Shown here piece by piece: positions 39,401 to 48,802 of a DNA stretch of 64,000 nt; the first letter of the stretch is position 1, and each line of letters begins with the position of its first letter. The stretch is from NCBI RefSeq assembly GCF_003984645.1, contig NZ_RWKI01000005.1, forward strand, positions 310,001-374,000, written 5' to 3'. The position numbers and the translations under genes were made by a program. The notes below the pieces were generated by a model. It was not told the DNA's origin and did no database searches. It saw nothing but the letters and a program-made list of their open reading frames with translations. Source of the stretch: Variovorax sp. MHTC-1 (GTDB taxonomy: Bacteria > Pseudomonadota > Gammaproteobacteria > Burkholderiales > Burkholderiaceae_C).

Positions 39401-42400
39401 ATCACGCCGGCCAGCACGGCGGCGGCGAACTCGCCGACGCTGTGGCCGATCATCGCGGCCGGCTTTACGTCGAGCGCCATGAGCTGGCGCGCCAGCGCGT
39501 ATTCGAGCGCGAAGGTGGCGGGCTGCGTGACCGAGGTCGGCGCCAGCGCGGCAGTATCGTCCGAGAACATGCGCTCGCGCAGATCGAAGCCGAGCACGCC
39601 CTCGAAAGCCTGCAGGCATTCGTCGAAGGCGGCGCGGAAGACGCCATCGCCGGCATACAGCGTGCGCCCCATGCCGGCGTACTGCGCGCCTTGGCCGGGG
39701 AACATGAAGACCGCTTGCGGTACCCAGGCGTTGACTGCGGCGCCGGCACGGGCGGCCGAGTCGGCGCTGCGCAATGCCGCGACCGCTTCGTCGATGGACT
39801 CGGCAACCACGCAGGCGCGCTGTGCGAACTGCTTGCGTCCCACGCGCAGCGTGTGGGCGACGTCGGCCAGCGAGAGTTCGCGGTGCGCGTCGAGGTGATC
39901 GGCCAGCCGGGCGGCGGCGGCGGCGAGCGCAGCCGGCGTCCGCGCGGAGAGCGTGAGCAGCTGCGGGCCGCTCGCCGGATCGGAAGGCGCGGTGGGCGGC
40001 GCTTCCTCGACGATCACGTGCGCATTCGTGCCGCCGACGCCGAAGCTGCTGACGCCGGCGCGTCGCGGCGCGCCCTCGCGCGGCCAGGGGCGAAGCTGGC
40101 TGTTCACGCGGAAGGGCGTGGCGTCGAAATCGATCGCCGGATTCGGCGCCTCGTAGTGCAGGCTGGCCGGGATCGCCTCGCAGTGCAGGGCGAGAGCGGT
40201 CTTGATGAGCCCGGCCGCGCCCGCGGCGGTGACCATGTGCCCGACATTGCTCTTCAGCGAGCCGATGGTGCAGAAACCGGTGTCGGCGGTGTGCGCGGCA
40301 TAGGCGCGCGCGAGGCCCTCGACCTCGATCGGATCGCCCATCGGCGTCGCCGTGCCGTGCGTCTCGACGTAGGAGATGCTGCGCGCCTCCACGCCGGCCG
40401 AGGCCAGGGCCGCTTCGATCACCGCGGCCTGGCCGTCCACGCTGGGTGCGGTGAAGCTGGCCTTGGCGCCGCCGTCGTTGTTGATGGCCGCGCCGCGCAG
40501 CACCGCGTAGATGGTGTCGCCGTCGGCGATCGCATCGGAGAGCCGCTTGAGCAATACCACCGTCGCGCCGTCGCTGAACACCGTGCCCTTGGCCCGGGCA
40601 TCGAAGCTGCGCGTATGGCCGTCGGGCGACAGCATCGAGCCTTCGTTGTAGAGATAGCCGCTCTTCGGCGGGCATGTGACGGAGGCGCCGCCCGCCAGCG
40701 CCATGCGGCACTGGCCGGTGCGCAGTGCGAAGAAGGCCTGGGCGATCGCCACCAGCGAGGTCGAGCAGGCGGTGTGCACGCTCACTGCCGGGCCGGTGAG
40801 GTTGAGCTTGTTCGCCACGCGGGTGGTGATGTAGTCCTTCTCGTTGGCCAGCATGACCTGGAACTCGCCCACCATCTCGACCAGGTCGGGCCGGGTCGAG
40901 ACGTGGCGCTGGAAGTAGCTGGCGTTGTACATGCCGCCGTACACGCCGACCGGGCCGGGCGCCTGGTCGGGCACGTAGCCGGCGCGTTCCAGGCATTCCC
41001 AGCAGATCTCGAGGAACACGCGCTGCTGCGGGTCCATCAGCTCCGCTTCCTTCGGATTGATGCCGAAGAAAGCGGCGTCGAACTGATCGATGCCGTCGAT
41101 CACGCCGCGGGCGCGCACGTAGAGCGGGTCGGCACGCAGCGCGGCGCTGACGCCGGCGTCCAGCGTCGCGTCGTCGAAGAAGCTGATCGATTCGCGGCCG
41201 GCCATCAGGTTGTCCCAGAACTGCTCGACGTCCGCCGCGCCCGGGAAGCGGCCGGCCATGGCGATCAGCGCCACCGATTCCATGTCGCTGCCGCTTGCCG
41301 GCTTCGCCGCGACGGCGCGTTCACGCTGCGGCGGCGCGGGTTCGTCGTGCTGCGCCTGCATGTCGGCGGCCAGGGCGGCGGGCGTCGGCTGGCGGAAGAA
41401 CAGGTTGGTCGAGAGGCGGCGTTCGCTGCCCTGCTGCAGATCGCGCAGCACCCGCAGCACCAGCAGTGAATCGCCGCCTAGGTCGAAGAAGTTGTCGCTG
41501 CGGCCGACCTGGTCGAGGCCGAGCGCGCGCGCGAAGGCGGCGCAGACGCGGCGTTCCGCATCGTCGCGCGCTTCCTCGAAAGGCTGCGCGAGTTCGGGCC
41601 GCTGCCGCGGCGGCTCGGGCAGCGCCCGGCGGTCCAGCTTGCCGTTGGTCGTGACCGGCAGTTGCTCGAGCCAGACCTGCGCCGCCGGCAGCATGGCGTC
41701 GGGCAGGCGGTCGGCGAGATGCTGGCGCAGCAGGCTCCACGGCAGCTCGGCGCCGCGCGCCACGAGGTAGGCCACGAGACGCAGCCGGCCGCCCGCGTCC
41801 GCGCGCGGCACGACCGCGCAGGACTTGATGCCGGGATGGGCGAGCAGCGCGGCCTCGACCTCGCCGATTTCGATGCGATGGCCGCGGATCTTCACCTGGC
41901 CATCGATGCGGCCGATGTATTCGATCGTGCCGTCGGGGAGCCAGCGAGCCTGGTCGCCCGTGCGGTAGAGGCGCTCGCCGGGCGCGCCGAAGGGATCGGC
42001 CACGAAGCGTTCGGCGCTCAGGTCGGGGCGCTGCAGGTAGCCGCGCGCCAGGCCGCGTCCGCCGATGCAGAGCTCGCCGACCAGGCCGGCGGGCAGCATC
42101 GCCATCGAGGGGCTCAGCACGCGCAGCACGGTGTCGTTGATCGGGCGGCCGATGGGTACGGAGCGCGCGTCGGCCGGCAGGTCCTGTGGAATGCGGTGCG
42201 TGGCCGCGAATGTCGTGCACTCGGTCGGCCCGTAGCCGTTGATCAGCGCGAGCCCAGGCAGTGCGGCCAGCGCGCGCCGCACATGCGGCACCGACAGCGC
42301 CTCGCCGCCGGTGAGCAGCTGGCGCAGGCCCGCCAGTTGCGCGGGATCGTCGTCGACCACGGCATTGAACAGGCCGGCGGTGAGCCAGGCGGTCTTCACC

Positions 42401-43758
42401 GAATGCTGGGCGATGGTGCGCGCGAGCCCGCCACCCGTGGGCACCTTCTCGTCATGCACCACGCAGATGCCGCCGTTGAGCAGCGGGCCCCAGATCTCCA
42501 GCGTCGAGGCATCGAAGCCCAGCGGCGCCGCATGCAGCATGGCCTCGCCCGGACGGAGCTCGACATAGTGCGCGCCGATCACGAGGCGCAGGATCGAGCG
42601 ATGGCAGATCTCGATGCCCTTGGGCGTGCCGGTCGAGCCCGAGGTGTACATCACATAGGCCAGCGATTCGCCGCCGGCCGCGGCCGGTGCGAGCGGCGGC
42701 AATGCGGCATCCTGGCCTGCGTCGTCGTCGATGGACAGCAGCGGCCGCTCGCTCGGCACCAGTTGCCGGTACGCGGCCTGCGTCACGACCAGCCGGACGA
42801 CGGAATCCGAGAGCATGAACGCGATGCGCTCGGCCGGGAAATCGGGTTGCACCGGCACGTAGACCGCCCCGGCCTTCAAGATGCCGAGCAGCGCGACCAC
42901 GGCCGTGCTCGAGCGATCGAGCATCACGCCCACGGTGTCGCCGGCACGGATGCCGCGCGCCTGCAGCCGGCGCGCCAGCAACTCGGCGCGCGCGGCCAGC
43001 TCGCGGTAGCTCAGCGCGCCCTCGACGCCCACCAGCGCGATCGCATCGGGCCGTGCGGCGGCCTGGCGGTCGAAGGCGGCATGGACGGTCAGCGCCGCGT
43101 CGCAGGCCGAGGCTGCGCTGTTCCATGTCTCCAGTTGGCGCTGGCTGTCGATGGCCGGCAGCGTGCGGATCTCGCGCAGGCTTGCCGCGGGGCGATCGAG
43201 CAGATCCGCGGCGGTATCGGCGATGGCCAGCAGCAGGCCGACCTCGATCGCGCTGTCCATCAGCGACGCGGCGGCAGCCAGCCGGAGCGTCGCCGGCCGG
43301 CCCGCGGGCGCATGGAATTCCAGCTGAAGCGAAGGCGCGTCGGCCTGGTCGGCGCTCGCGCCGTCACGAAGCCAGAGCGCGAAAGGGGACGGCGATCCGG
43401 CTGTCGAGGCGACGACGCTGTGGCGGCGTGCGCTGTCGACCGTGGCCAGCCATTGCTGCGCTGTCGCGCTGTCGTCGCAGTTCAGGACGATGCCGGGACC
43501 CGGTGCCTCGTGAAACTCCACCACGGCCAAGCCTAGCCAGCGGGATTGAAGCAGGATCCATGAAGCGGCGAAGAGCGTGTCCGGCAGAAGGCCGGACGCC
43601 TGGGCCTGCCCGGCCCAACGGGTCGCGAGTGTCGGCGGGATATCGAGGCTGGAGACTTGCACCGCGGCTTGGCCCGCTGCGCCGGCACGGGGGACGAACA
43701 GGTCCGCCAGCGAAAGCGTCGCCTCGGTCGAAGAATTGGCTTCTGGTCCTTGTTCCAT
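36433..43758 (-). CDS. Hybrid NRPS-PKS: C-remnant, A, PCP, KS, AT, ACP, aminotransferase
   Basis: About 2440 residues. N-terminal 220 residues resemble only the second half of a C domain, with no HHxxxDG. The A domain has [11 protein letters not shown] (about 370); its pocket by eye is D-A-L-W-L-G-G-T-F-K, near the valine code D-A-F-W-I-G-G-T-F-K. PCP is [12 protein letters not shown] (about 756). KS has TACSTS (about 998), [12 protein letters not shown] and KSNVGH. AT has [11 protein letters not shown] (about 1437) and HAFH (about 1536), typical of malonyl-CoA. ACP is EIGLDSLTL (about 1777). A class III PLP aminotransferase follows (about 1930-2380; [12 protein letters not shown] Lys in YGKVLGGG near 2226). 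No KR, DH or ER. The architecture recalls MycA/McyE beta-amino-acid modules. Start ATG 43758; GTG 43794 is also open. Confidence 0.92.
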   Translation of the reverse strand: MEQGPEANSSTEATLSLADLFVPRAGAAGQAAVQVSSLDIPPTLATRWAGQAQASGLLPDTLFAASWILLQSRWLGLAVVEFHEAPGPGIVLNCDDSATAQQWLATVDSARRHSVVASTAGSPSPFALWLRDGASADQADAPSLQLEFHAPAGRPATLRLAAAASLMDSAIEVGLLLAIADTAADLLDRPAASLREIRTLPAIDSQRQLETWNSAASACDAALTVHAAFDRQAAARPDAIALVGVEGALSYRELAARAELLARRLQARGIRAGDTVGVMLDRSSTAVVALLGILKAGAVYVPVQPDFPAERIAFMLSDSVVRLVVTQAAYRQLVPSERPLLSIDDDAGQDAALPPLAPAAAGGESLAYVMYTSGSTGTPKGIEICHRSILRLVIGAHYVELRPGEAMLHAAPLGFDASTLEIWGPLLNGGICVVHDEKVPTGGGLARTIAQHSVKTAWLTAGLFNAVVDDDPAQLAGLRQLLTGGEALSVPHVRRALAALPGLALINGYGPTECTTFAATHRIPQDLPADARSVPIGRPINDTVLRVLSPSMAMLPAGLVGELCIGGRGLARGYLQRPDLSAERFVADPFGAPGERLYRTGDQARWLPDGTIEYIGRIDGQVKIRGHRIEIGEVEAALLAHPGIKSCAVVPRADAGGRLRLVAYLVARGAELPWSLLRQHLADRLPDAMLPAAQVWLEQLPVTTNGKLDRRALPEPPRQRPELAQPFEEARDDAERRVCAAFARALGLDQVGRSDNFFDLGGDSLLVLRVLRDLQQGSERRLSTNLFFRQPTPAALAADMQAQHDEPAPPQRERAVAAKPASGSDMESVALIAMAGRFPGAADVEQFWDNLMAGRESISFFDDATLDAGVSAALRADPLYVRARGVIDGIDQFDAAFFGINPKEAELMDPQQRVFLEICWECLERAGYVPDQAPGPVGVYGGMYNASYFQRHVSTRPDLVEMVGEFQVMLANEKDYITTRVANKLNLTGPAVSVHTACSTSLVAIAQAFFALRTGQCRMALAGGASVTCPPKSGYLYNEGSMLSPDGHTRSFDARAKGTVFSDGATVVLLKRLSDAIADGDTIYAVLRGAAINNDGGAKASFTAPSVDGQAAVIEAALASAGVEARSISYVETHGTATPMGDPIEVEGLARAYAAHTADTGFCTIGSLKSNVGHMVTAAGAAGLIKTALALHCEAIPASLHYEAPNPAIDFDATPFRVNSQLRPWPREGAPRRAGVSSFGVGGTNAHVIVEEAPPTAPSDPASGPQLLTLSARTPAALAAAAARLADHLDAHRELSLADVAHTLRVGRKQFAQRACVVAESIDEAVAALRSADSAARAGAAVNAWVPQAVFMFPGQGAQYAGMGRTLYAGDGVFRAAFDECLQAFEGVLGFDLRERMFSDDTAALAPTSVTQPATFALEYALARQLMALDVKPAAMIGHSVGEFAAAVLAGVMRLEDAARLVARRGALMQELPAGTMLSVRLPAAELQPLLPEGISLAADNGPAVCVAAGPSDAIERLRAELEAKGIVARTLSTSHAFHSAMMDAAVAPFEALVRETPLAPPALPIYSTLTGRLLSAEEATDPRYWARHLRETVRFSPAVREVLAQLAHPLFVEIGPRNTLATLVRQHASKALPAPAASLLADQPGSESAAWRLGAGRLWAQGVEIDLAALDARARKQRVRLPTYPFERKRFWVDIASTPIAAAPAPAPALAVAASVPPQTPSIPELTMTVAAAAATSAPPARRASLVTRLRELFENLSGADMADVDGAAPFVEIGLDSLTLTQAALQVKKTFKVNLTFRQLMESYRSFDALAEFLDATLPPDTAAAVVPPAMPAAVPQQPALAALPAMQPAAVVTDASGSLVQQVIAQQMQLMQQQLALLSAAPTVPVSPVLPAPAVEQPTPMATAAATASNTPEPAAAEEPPAAPTYDVKKAFGAIARIHTQSKEPTERQKARLAAFMRRYVERTRKSKAFTEHNRSHMADPRVVNGFRPATKEITYQIVIERSKGSRMWDIDGNEYVDTLNGFGMNLFGWTPDFINEAVKKQLDLGYEIGPQHPLAADVTRLLCELTGFDRAGLCNTGSEAVMAALRIARTVTGRSTVVLFTGSYHGTFDEVLVRAGRNAKGMSAAPGVLQGMFGDIRVLDYGTPEALEFIRANAEDLAAVLVEPVQSRRPDFQPRDFLREVRAITEKSDTCLIFDEVITGFRCDLGGAQALFGIRADLATYGKVLGGGMPVGVIAGRRQYMDALDGGPWQYGDDSVPTVGVTYFAGTFVRHPLALAAAKAALEHLKADNNKLQTQLNLHTAAMADELSAFCREVGAPVEIRYFSSLWRVSWLEDHPLQDLLFAMMRSRGVHILDNFPCFMTAAHSQQDIATIKSAFKESIAEMQEAELLPRRAAPKTVLDPSHPPAPDARLGRDKDGQPAWFVPDPNAQGKFTKYKA

Positions 43759-44088
43759 GAACTGGTGGTTCCGCTGTTCGCCCTGTTGCTTCACTGCCTT
43801 GTGTTGCCGGCCTGGATGTATCTATTGTGAGTAACTACAAAGCATTCACTCCATGGGCCCGATATTGCCCTTCGGCGGCGCGTCGCGCTACCGTACGAAC
43901 GGCTATCTGGCCAGCCTATGTCGTTTGGACGCTCTGCAACACTCGACGCATTTGGTTGCGAGCGGCGTAGGACGTCGCGGACACGATTGTGCCCCCCTTT
44001 TTACATTTTGAATACAAAGGAAGTACAAGAAGCGCCATGCGGATGGCGTTAACCAATAGAAAAGTTCTATTTTTGCGGAACAGGCTGC
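43759..44088. other. Upstream region of the NRPS-PKS operon, no gene
   Basis: 330 bp without a recognisable gene, visibly richer in A and T than its surroundings (for example TTTTTACATTTTGAATACAA near 44000). It must hold the operon promoter. It contains the inverted repeat CGCCAT-GCGG-ATGGCG (44033-44048) and the AT-rich hairpin AATAGAA-AAG-TTCTATT (44055-44071), followed by TTT on the plus strand. I could not pick one convincing -35/-10 pair. Confidence 0.6.
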
Positions 44089-44727
44089 TCAGGCCGCGGC
44101 CTCGTCGAGAAAGCCCTCGCTCAGGTGCCCCGTATCGCCCCAGCCCACGAGCGTGAAGCCCTGGGGCGTCCAGAGGAGACGGTTGATGGCGGCATTGCCG
44201 AGGTGCCAGGTGCGCGGCGCCTGCAGCTCTTGCCCGGTGGCCGCGCGGTAGAGAACATCCATCACGCCGCCGTGCGCCACCATCACCACCAGTTCACCCG
44301 GGTGCCGGGCCGCGAGCTCCGCGGCCACGCCGGTCACGCGCTCCCGGAAGGTCAGCAGCGACTCGCCACCATCCGGTGCGAAGGCCGGGTCGCGGGTGCG
44401 CCAGAGCCGGGCCTGTTCGGGGAGCGTCGAATCGATATCCGCGAAGGTACGGCCTTCGAAGTGGCCGAAGGCCCGTTCGCGCAGCCCCGGCTCCGCCTTG
44501 ACCTCGATGGCGCGCGGCCGTGCGATTTCGAGTGCGGTTTGCCACGCGCGCGCGAGGTCGCTGGCGTAGATGGCGGCGATGGGTTCTTCCGCGAGTGCCT
44601 GCCCAACGCGCCGGGCCTGCCAAAGTCCCGTGTCGTTGAGGGCGATGTCGAGCTGCCCCTGGATGCGAGTGTCGACATTCCAGGCGGTTTCGCCGTGGCG
44701 CACGGCAATCAGGCGGGTGACCTCCAT
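44089..44727 (-). CDS. Histidine phosphatase (phosphoglycerate-mutase-like)
   Basis: 212 residues. RHGET at 10-14 carries the phospho-accepting His. Other conserved points are the DLARAWQTA segment (about 57-65), the acidic LRERAFGHFEG (about 81-91), and VAHGG with the second catalytic His near residue 150. Cofactor-independent phosphatase branch (GpmB/CobC/PhoE-like) rather than glycolytic mutase, judged by length and text; the substrate cannot be assigned. A TAGAAT box (44741-44736) ends 8 nt before the ATG with no Shine-Dalgarno, suggesting a leaderless transcript starting within the end of the DUF4136 gene. Confidence 0.88.
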   Translation of the reverse strand: MEVTRLIAVRHGETAWNVDTRIQGQLDIALNDTGLWQARRVGQALAEEPIAAIYASDLARAWQTALEIARPRAIEVKAEPGLRERAFGHFEGRTFADIDSTLPEQARLWRTRDPAFAPDGGESLLTFRERVTGVAAELAARHPGELVVMVAHGGVMDVLYRAATGQELQAPRTWHLGNAAINRLLWTPQGFTLVGWGDTGHLSEGFLDEAAA

Positions 44728-44735
44728 CCGGGGCG

Positions 44736-44741
44736 ATTCTA
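44736..44741 (-). promoter_or_regulatory. Candidate -10 box (TAGAAT) for the histidine phosphatase gene
   Basis: TAGAAT matches the -10 consensus at 5 of 6 positions, set in CTAGAATCG. That resembles CTACAATCG upstream of the DUF3426 gene. It ends 8 nt before the ATG. Confidence 0.45.
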
Positions 44742-45380
44742 GTTTTTCGCGGTCGAGACCTCGATGTCCACGCGGCGCTCGCCCTTCGGCGGATTCGGAA
44801 AGCCCTGCAAGGCAGCCTGGAACATCACCGGCAGCACCGTCGCGCTGGCCGTGTAGGGGCCGTCGTTGCGCGCATGGGTTTCATACACGACGCGGTTGGA
44901 CGGCAGTTCGCGCAGCACGATGCTGACCTCGCGCGCATACCAGGGGTTCGAGGCTGGCGGGAAGGCCGGTCCGTACCAGCCGCCGCCGTACCAGCCCCGG
45001 CCGTACCAGGGTGAGCCGTACCAGGGCGAGCCGTAGCGGCCGTAGCGGTAGGGCCCCCACGGCCCGCCGCCGTAGAACCAGGGGTCCGCCCAGGGGGAGC
45101 GCTCGGCCGTCACGCGGGCGCCGATCTGCGCCGTGTAGCGTGGGTTGGAATCGTCGCGGCGCAGGCCGACGCGTTCGAGCGCGGCGCCTGCCATCGCTTC
45201 GAGCTGAAGCTGCGAAGCCTCGCTGGCCTGCTGCGAGGGCAGGCGTTCGAAGCGGTAGGTGGCGCCGGCCGGAACGGCGCTGATGCTGGAGAAGCTTTTC
45301 ACCTCGCTGTCGACCACCCAGCGGGTGGCGCAGCCGGTGAGGCCGACGGTCAGCACAAGGGCGGCGAGCGCAAGTTTCAT
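44739..45380 (-). CDS. DUF4136-family lipoprotein with Gly/Tyr/Trp-rich insert
   Basis: 213 residues. Signal peptide with lipobox LTGC (Cys at about 17), so outer- or inner-membrane lipoprotein. The conserved DUF4136 N-terminal segment (VVDSEVKSFSSI) and C-terminal ERRVDIEVSTAKN frame a central insert (about 95-145). The insert is full of Gly, Tyr, Trp and Pro, with repeats such as YGSPWYGSPWYGRGWYGGGW. Function unknown. AGGAG lies 6 nt before the ATG at 45380. It is probably read with ttcA, whose stop lies 28 nt upstream of this start. Confidence 0.82.
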   Translation of the reverse strand: MKLALAALVLTVGLTGCATRWVVDSEVKSFSSISAVPAGATYRFERLPSQQASEASQLQLEAMAGAALERVGLRRDDSNPRYTAQIGARVTAERSPWADPWFYGGGPWGPYRYGRYGSPWYGSPWYGRGWYGGGWYGPAFPPASNPWYAREVSIVLRELPSNRVVYETHARNDGPYTASATVLPVMFQAALQGFPNPPKGERRVDIEVSTAKN

Positions 45381-45408
45381 GCGGATCTCCTGGTGGAGGC
45401 GCCGCTCC

Positions 45409-46323
45409 TCAAAGCTGCACGATGCGCAGCGCGGACGGCGCCGGGAACTCTGGCGCGTCGAAGGCCTTGTCGCCTTCGGCATCGGCCACGCCGGTGGCCT
45501 TGAGACCCTTGAAGTCGTGTTGCGTTCCATCGAGCAGATGCGAGGGCACCACGTTCTGCAGCGCATTGAACATGTTCTCGACGCGCCCGGGATGCTTGCG
45601 GTCCCACTCGCGCAGCATCTCGCCGACCTGCTTGCGCTGCAGGTTCTCCTGGCTGCCGCACAGCGTGCACGGGATGATCGGGAACGCGCGGTGCTGGGCC
45701 CAGCGCACCAGGTCCTTCTCGGCCACGTAGGCCAGCGGCCGGATCACGATGTGACGGCCGTCGTCGCTCACCAGCTTGGGCGGCATCGACTTGAGCTTGC
45801 CGGCGAAGAACATGTTGAGGAAGAAGGTCTGCAGCATGTCGTCGCGGTGGTGGCCCAGCGCGACCTTGGTGGCGCCGAGCTCGTCGGCCACGCGGTAGAG
45901 GATGCCGCGGCGCAGCCGGCTGCACAGGCCGCAGGTGGTCTTGCCCTCTGGAATCACGCGCTTCACGATCGAGTAGGTGTCCTGCTCCTCGATATGGAAG
46001 GGCACGCCGAGCGCACTGAGGTAGTCGGGCAGCACGTCCTCGGGAAAGCCGGGCTGCTTCTGGTCGAGGTTGACCGCGACGATGTCGAAGTGGATCGGCG
46101 CGCGGGCGCGGAGCTTCTGCAGGATATCGAGCAGTGCATAGCTGTCCTTGCCGCCCGAGACACAGACCATGACCTTGTCGCCTTCCTCGATCATGTTGTA
46201 GTCCACGATCGCGCGGCCGACCTCGCGGCACAGGCGCTTCTCGAGCTTGTGGGTCTCGCGCTCGATCTTGAGCGACGCGTCGCGAGGCGTCTCGGTTTCG
46301 ATGTCAGTCCAAAGAGCACTCAT
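45409..46323 (-). CDS. ttcA: tRNA 2-thiocytidine(32) synthetase
   Basis: ATP-dependent enzyme that thiolates C32 of tRNA using an Fe-S cluster. PP-loop SGGKDS at about residues 58-63. Cluster/sulfur cysteines occur in CGLC (about 131) and CTLC (about 222). 304 residues from the ATG at 46323 (MSALWTD); an ATG six codons upstream (46341) is also open and the ribosome sites are weak for both. A dispersed repeat (46354-46455) lies in its leader. Confidence 0.94.
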   Translation of the reverse strand: MSALWTDIETETPRDASLKIERETHKLEKRLCREVGRAIVDYNMIEEGDKVMVCVSGGKDSYALLDILQKLRARAPIHFDIVAVNLDQKQPGFPEDVLPDYLSALGVPFHIEEQDTYSIVKRVIPEGKTTCGLCSRLRRGILYRVADELGATKVALGHHRDDMLQTFFLNMFFAGKLKSMPPKLVSDDGRHIVIRPLAYVAEKDLVRWAQHRAFPIIPCTLCGSQENLQRKQVGEMLREWDRKHPGRVENMFNALQNVVPSHLLDGTQHDFKGLKATGVADAEGDKAFDAPEFPAPSALRIVQL

Positions 46324-46353
46324 GGTGCAACCCGCTTTCATTCAAAGACAGTA

Positions 46354-46455
46354 TTTCCAGGAACACCGCGGAACCGGCTTTGCCGGGCCGCTTGTGTTGC
46401 CCCCGGCGAGGGGGAAGGCGCGCGCGACACGAAGTGCGCGAAGCCTGGGGGAGAG
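46354..46455 (-). repeat. Dispersed intergenic repeat, copy E (reverse)
   Basis: TTTCCAGGAACACCGCGGAA, then CCGGCTTTGCCGGGCCGC, then CCCCCGGCGAGGGGG hairpin, then ACACGAAGTGCGCGAAGCCT, then GGGGGAGAGCC. Nearly identical ends to copy D. It lies between folB and ttcA. Confidence 0.9.
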
Positions 46456-46459
46456 CCAT

Positions 46460-46849
46460 TCACTTGCTCCTAAAAACTTCGACTCCCACTGCATCGCAGT
46501 CGGGATAGACATCGGGCTTGGCCGTCGACACGCGCGCGGCCTGCACCTTGGGATGGGCGAGCACCTGCGTGAGGATGTCGTCGCACAGCGTTTCCTGCAA
46601 GTGGATGTGGCCCTTGGAGAGGCGCGTGGCGACGGTGCGGCGGATGAAGTCGTAGTCGACCACTTCGTCGAGTTCGTCCGACTTCGGCGTCGAAACGTCA
46701 AGCGGCACGTAGAGGTCGACGTTGATGATCACGCGCTGCTCGGCGCGCTTCTCGAATTCGTGCACGCCGATGTTGATCCAGACCTCGTAGTCGCGCAGAA
46801 AGACGCGCCGGCACGAGAGCAGAAGGGGGTCGAGAGCGGCAGTGGTCAT
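46460..46849 (-). CDS. folB: Dihydroneopterin aldolase
   Basis: Folate pathway enzyme converting 7,8-dihydroneopterin to 6-hydroxymethyl-dihydropterin. 129 residues, the usual size. Conserved segments: NIGVHEFEKRAEQRVIINVDL (read as about 26-46), VVDYDFIRRTV (about 63-73) and the catalytic Lys region near RLSKGHIHLQETLCDDI (about 77-93). The ATG at 46849 overlaps the stop of the upstream reductase gene (ATGA), so both are made together. FolB and the promiscuous FolX are hard to separate by eye; the FolM-like neighbour fits either. Confidence 0.88.
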   Translation of the reverse strand: MTTAALDPLLLSCRRVFLRDYEVWINIGVHEFEKRAEQRVIINVDLYVPLDVSTPKSDELDEVVDYDFIRRTVATRLSKGHIHLQETLCDDILTQVLAHPKVQAARVSTAKPDVYPDCDAVGVEVFRSK

Positions 46850-47646
46850 GGCTTGGAATCTTCCTGGAGCAGCTCGTCGACGACGAACATGATGTCGCGC
46901 GGGAGCGGCACCAGGTGCTGGCCGTTGTCGACGCAAAGGGTGGTGCCCGTCATGCTGGGCGTGCCGGCAAGAAAGACGCAAGCGCGGGTCACGTCGGCCG
47001 GATCGATGGGCCGGCGCAGCAGGTTGGCGCGCGAGGCCTTCTCGAAATTGGCCCGGTCCTGCGGCCCGCTGGTGTAGAGGATGCCCGGCGCCACGCCGCA
47101 CACGCGCACCGCCGGCGCCAGCGCCTGCGCTTGCAAGGCCACGGCGCGCTCCAGCGCCAGCTTGGACACCGTGTAGGAAAAGTAATCGGGGTTCAGGTTG
47201 TAGACCTTCTGGTCCAGGATGTGGATGGCCGAGCGGTCGATGCCGTCGCCGGGCGCGGCGCTCTTCGCGAGCAGCCGTGCAAAGGACAGCGGCGCGATCA
47301 GGTTCACGCCGAGCTGGCGCAGCGCGGCATCGGCGTCGAAATCCAGGCCGGTGTCGGGCTCGAAGGCGGAGGCGTTGTTGACGACGCAGCCCAGCGGGCC
47401 GCCGGCCGTGGCCTTGGCGATCAGCGTGCGCCGTCCTTCCTCGCTCGCGATGTCGGCCTCGACCGCCGTGGCGCGGTGCCCTTCTGCGCGCAAGCGCGCG
47501 CACAGCGCCTCGGCCTGCACGCGCGAGGCGCGGTACTGGCACCACACTGTCCAGCCCGCGCGCGCGAAGGCCTCGCAGACCGCGGCGCCGAGCCGCTGGC
47601 CGCCGCCGGTCACGAGCACGCCGTGGCGTGGGGTCGATTCAGCCAT
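46846..47646 (-). CDS. Pteridine-reductase-like short-chain dehydrogenase (FolM type)
   Basis: 266-residue SDR. The nucleotide motif reads TGGGQRLG (about 13-20), with the Arg two before Gly that marks pteridine reductases (TGxxxRxG). VNNASAF lies at about 88, and the catalytic Tyr-x3-Lys is in SYTVSK (about 155). Coupling to folB by a 4-nt overlap supports a dihydrofolate/dihydromonapterin reductase role as in E. coli FolM. Only 17 bp separate it from the divergent MidA-like gene, so the two promoters must overlap the opposite coding regions. Confidence 0.82.
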   Translation of the reverse strand: MAESTPRHGVLVTGGGQRLGAAVCEAFARAGWTVWCQYRASRVQAEALCARLRAEGHRATAVEADIASEEGRRTLIAKATAGGPLGCVVNNASAFEPDTGLDFDADAALRQLGVNLIAPLSFARLLAKSAAPGDGIDRSAIHILDQKVYNLNPDYFSYTVSKLALERAVALQAQALAPAVRVCGVAPGILYTSGPQDRANFEKASRANLLRRPIDPADVTRACVFLAGTPSMTGTTLCVDNGQHLVPLPRDIMFVVDELLQEDSKP

Positions 47647-47663
47647 CCTGATAGATTTCCCGT

Positions 47664-48761
47664 ATGAACCAGGAGCACGGCGCCGAACGCGCCACCCCCT
47701 TGACCCGGATTATCGATGCCACCCTGCAGCGCGCCGGGGGCTGGCTGCCATTTGACCGTTTCATGGCCCTGGCTCTTTATGCGCCGGGCCTGGGCTACTA
47801 CGCCAATGCGAGCCGCAAGTTCGGACAGATGCCCTCCTCGGGCAGCGACTTCGTGACCGCGCCCGAGCTCACGCCGCTGTTCGGCCGCGCCCTGGCCGTG
47901 CAGGTGGCCGAGGCGCTGGCGAAGACCGGGACCGACGAGCTCTGGGAATTCGGCGCCGGCTCGGGAGCGCTCGCGCTGCAGCTGCTCGACGCTTTGGGCG
48001 ATCGCGTCGAGCGCTATCGCATCGTCGACCTGTCCGGCATCTTGCGCGAGCGCCAGCAGCAGGCGCTCGCGCGTCACGCCGGCAAGGTCGAGTGGCTGCA
48101 CGAGCTGCCGGAGACGATGCGCGGCGTGGTGGTCGGCAACGAAGTGCTCGATGCGATGCCGGTGCAGCTGCTGGCGCGCAGCGGCGGCGCCTGGTTCGAA
48201 CGCGGCGTGGTGCGCCGGGGCGAGGGCTTCGCTTGGGAAGACCGGCCGACCGAGCTGCGGCCGCCGGTCTCGATCGAGGGCGTGCATGACTACCTGACCG
48301 AGATCCACCCCCAGGCCGAGGCCTTCATCGCCACGCTGGCCGATCGGCTGAAGGAAGGCGCGGCCTTCTTCATCGACTACGGCTTTCCCGAAGCCGAGTA
48401 CTACCACCCGCAGCGCCACATGGGCACCGTGATGTGCCACCGCGGCCACCAGGCGGACGGCGATCCGCTGGCGGAAGTGGGCGAGAAGGACATCACGGCG
48501 CACGTCGACTTCACGGGCGTGGCGCTCGCGGGCCAGGAGGCCGGCTTCGAGGTGCTGGGCTATGCCAGCCAGGCGAGGTTCCTGCTCAACGCCGGCATCC
48601 TGCCGATGATGGAGCAGGCCTCCCTGGCGGAGCGAACGCTGGCGGCGCGCCTGATCCACGAGCACGAGATGGGCGAGCTCTTCAAAGTGATCGGCTTCGC
48701 GGTCGGCGAGGCCTGGGATGCCATCGGCTTTGCCGAGGGAGACCGCAGCCACACCCTCTGA
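47664..48761 (+). CDS. MidA/NDUFAF7-family SAM-dependent methyltransferase
   Basis: 365 residues. The class I SAM motif reads LWEFGAGSGALALQLL (about 92-107). Family-specific text: FMALALYAPGLGYYA (about 33-47), DFVTAPELTPLFG (about 63-75) and GNEVLDAMPVQ (about 155-165). The mitochondrial relative NDUFAF7 dimethylates an arginine of complex I; the bacterial substrate is not established. TAGATT ends 6 nt before the ATG with no Shine-Dalgarno, another leaderless candidate. Divergent from the FolM-like gene. Confidence 0.88.
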   Translation: MNQEHGAERATPLTRIIDATLQRAGGWLPFDRFMALALYAPGLGYYANASRKFGQMPSSGSDFVTAPELTPLFGRALAVQVAEALAKTGTDELWEFGAGSGALALQLLDALGDRVERYRIVDLSGILRERQQQALARHAGKVEWLHELPETMRGVVVGNEVLDAMPVQLLARSGGAWFERGVVRRGEGFAWEDRPTELRPPVSIEGVHDYLTEIHPQAEAFIATLADRLKEGAAFFIDYGFPEAEYYHPQRHMGTVMCHRGHQADGDPLAEVGEKDITAHVDFTGVALAGQEAGFEVLGYASQARFLLNAGILPMMEQASLAERTLAARLIHEHEMGELFKVIGFAVGEAWDAIGFAEGDRSHTL

Positions 48762-48802
48762 AGGGACCGGATGATTCGCCGAGATCGTCGCGGCGGCGCG
48801 GG

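Noticed and set aside
36460..41469. Long plus-strand open frame opposite the PKS gene
   Set aside because: Same cause; no domain signature, and it spans several real domain boundaries on the other strand.
31430..43758. Siderophore cluster of the variochelin/vacidobactin kind known from Comamonadaceae
   Set aside because: No TonB receptor, MbtH-like protein, ornithine hydroxylase or Fur box recognised, and the domain order differs; metal binding is left open only through the predicted diamine.
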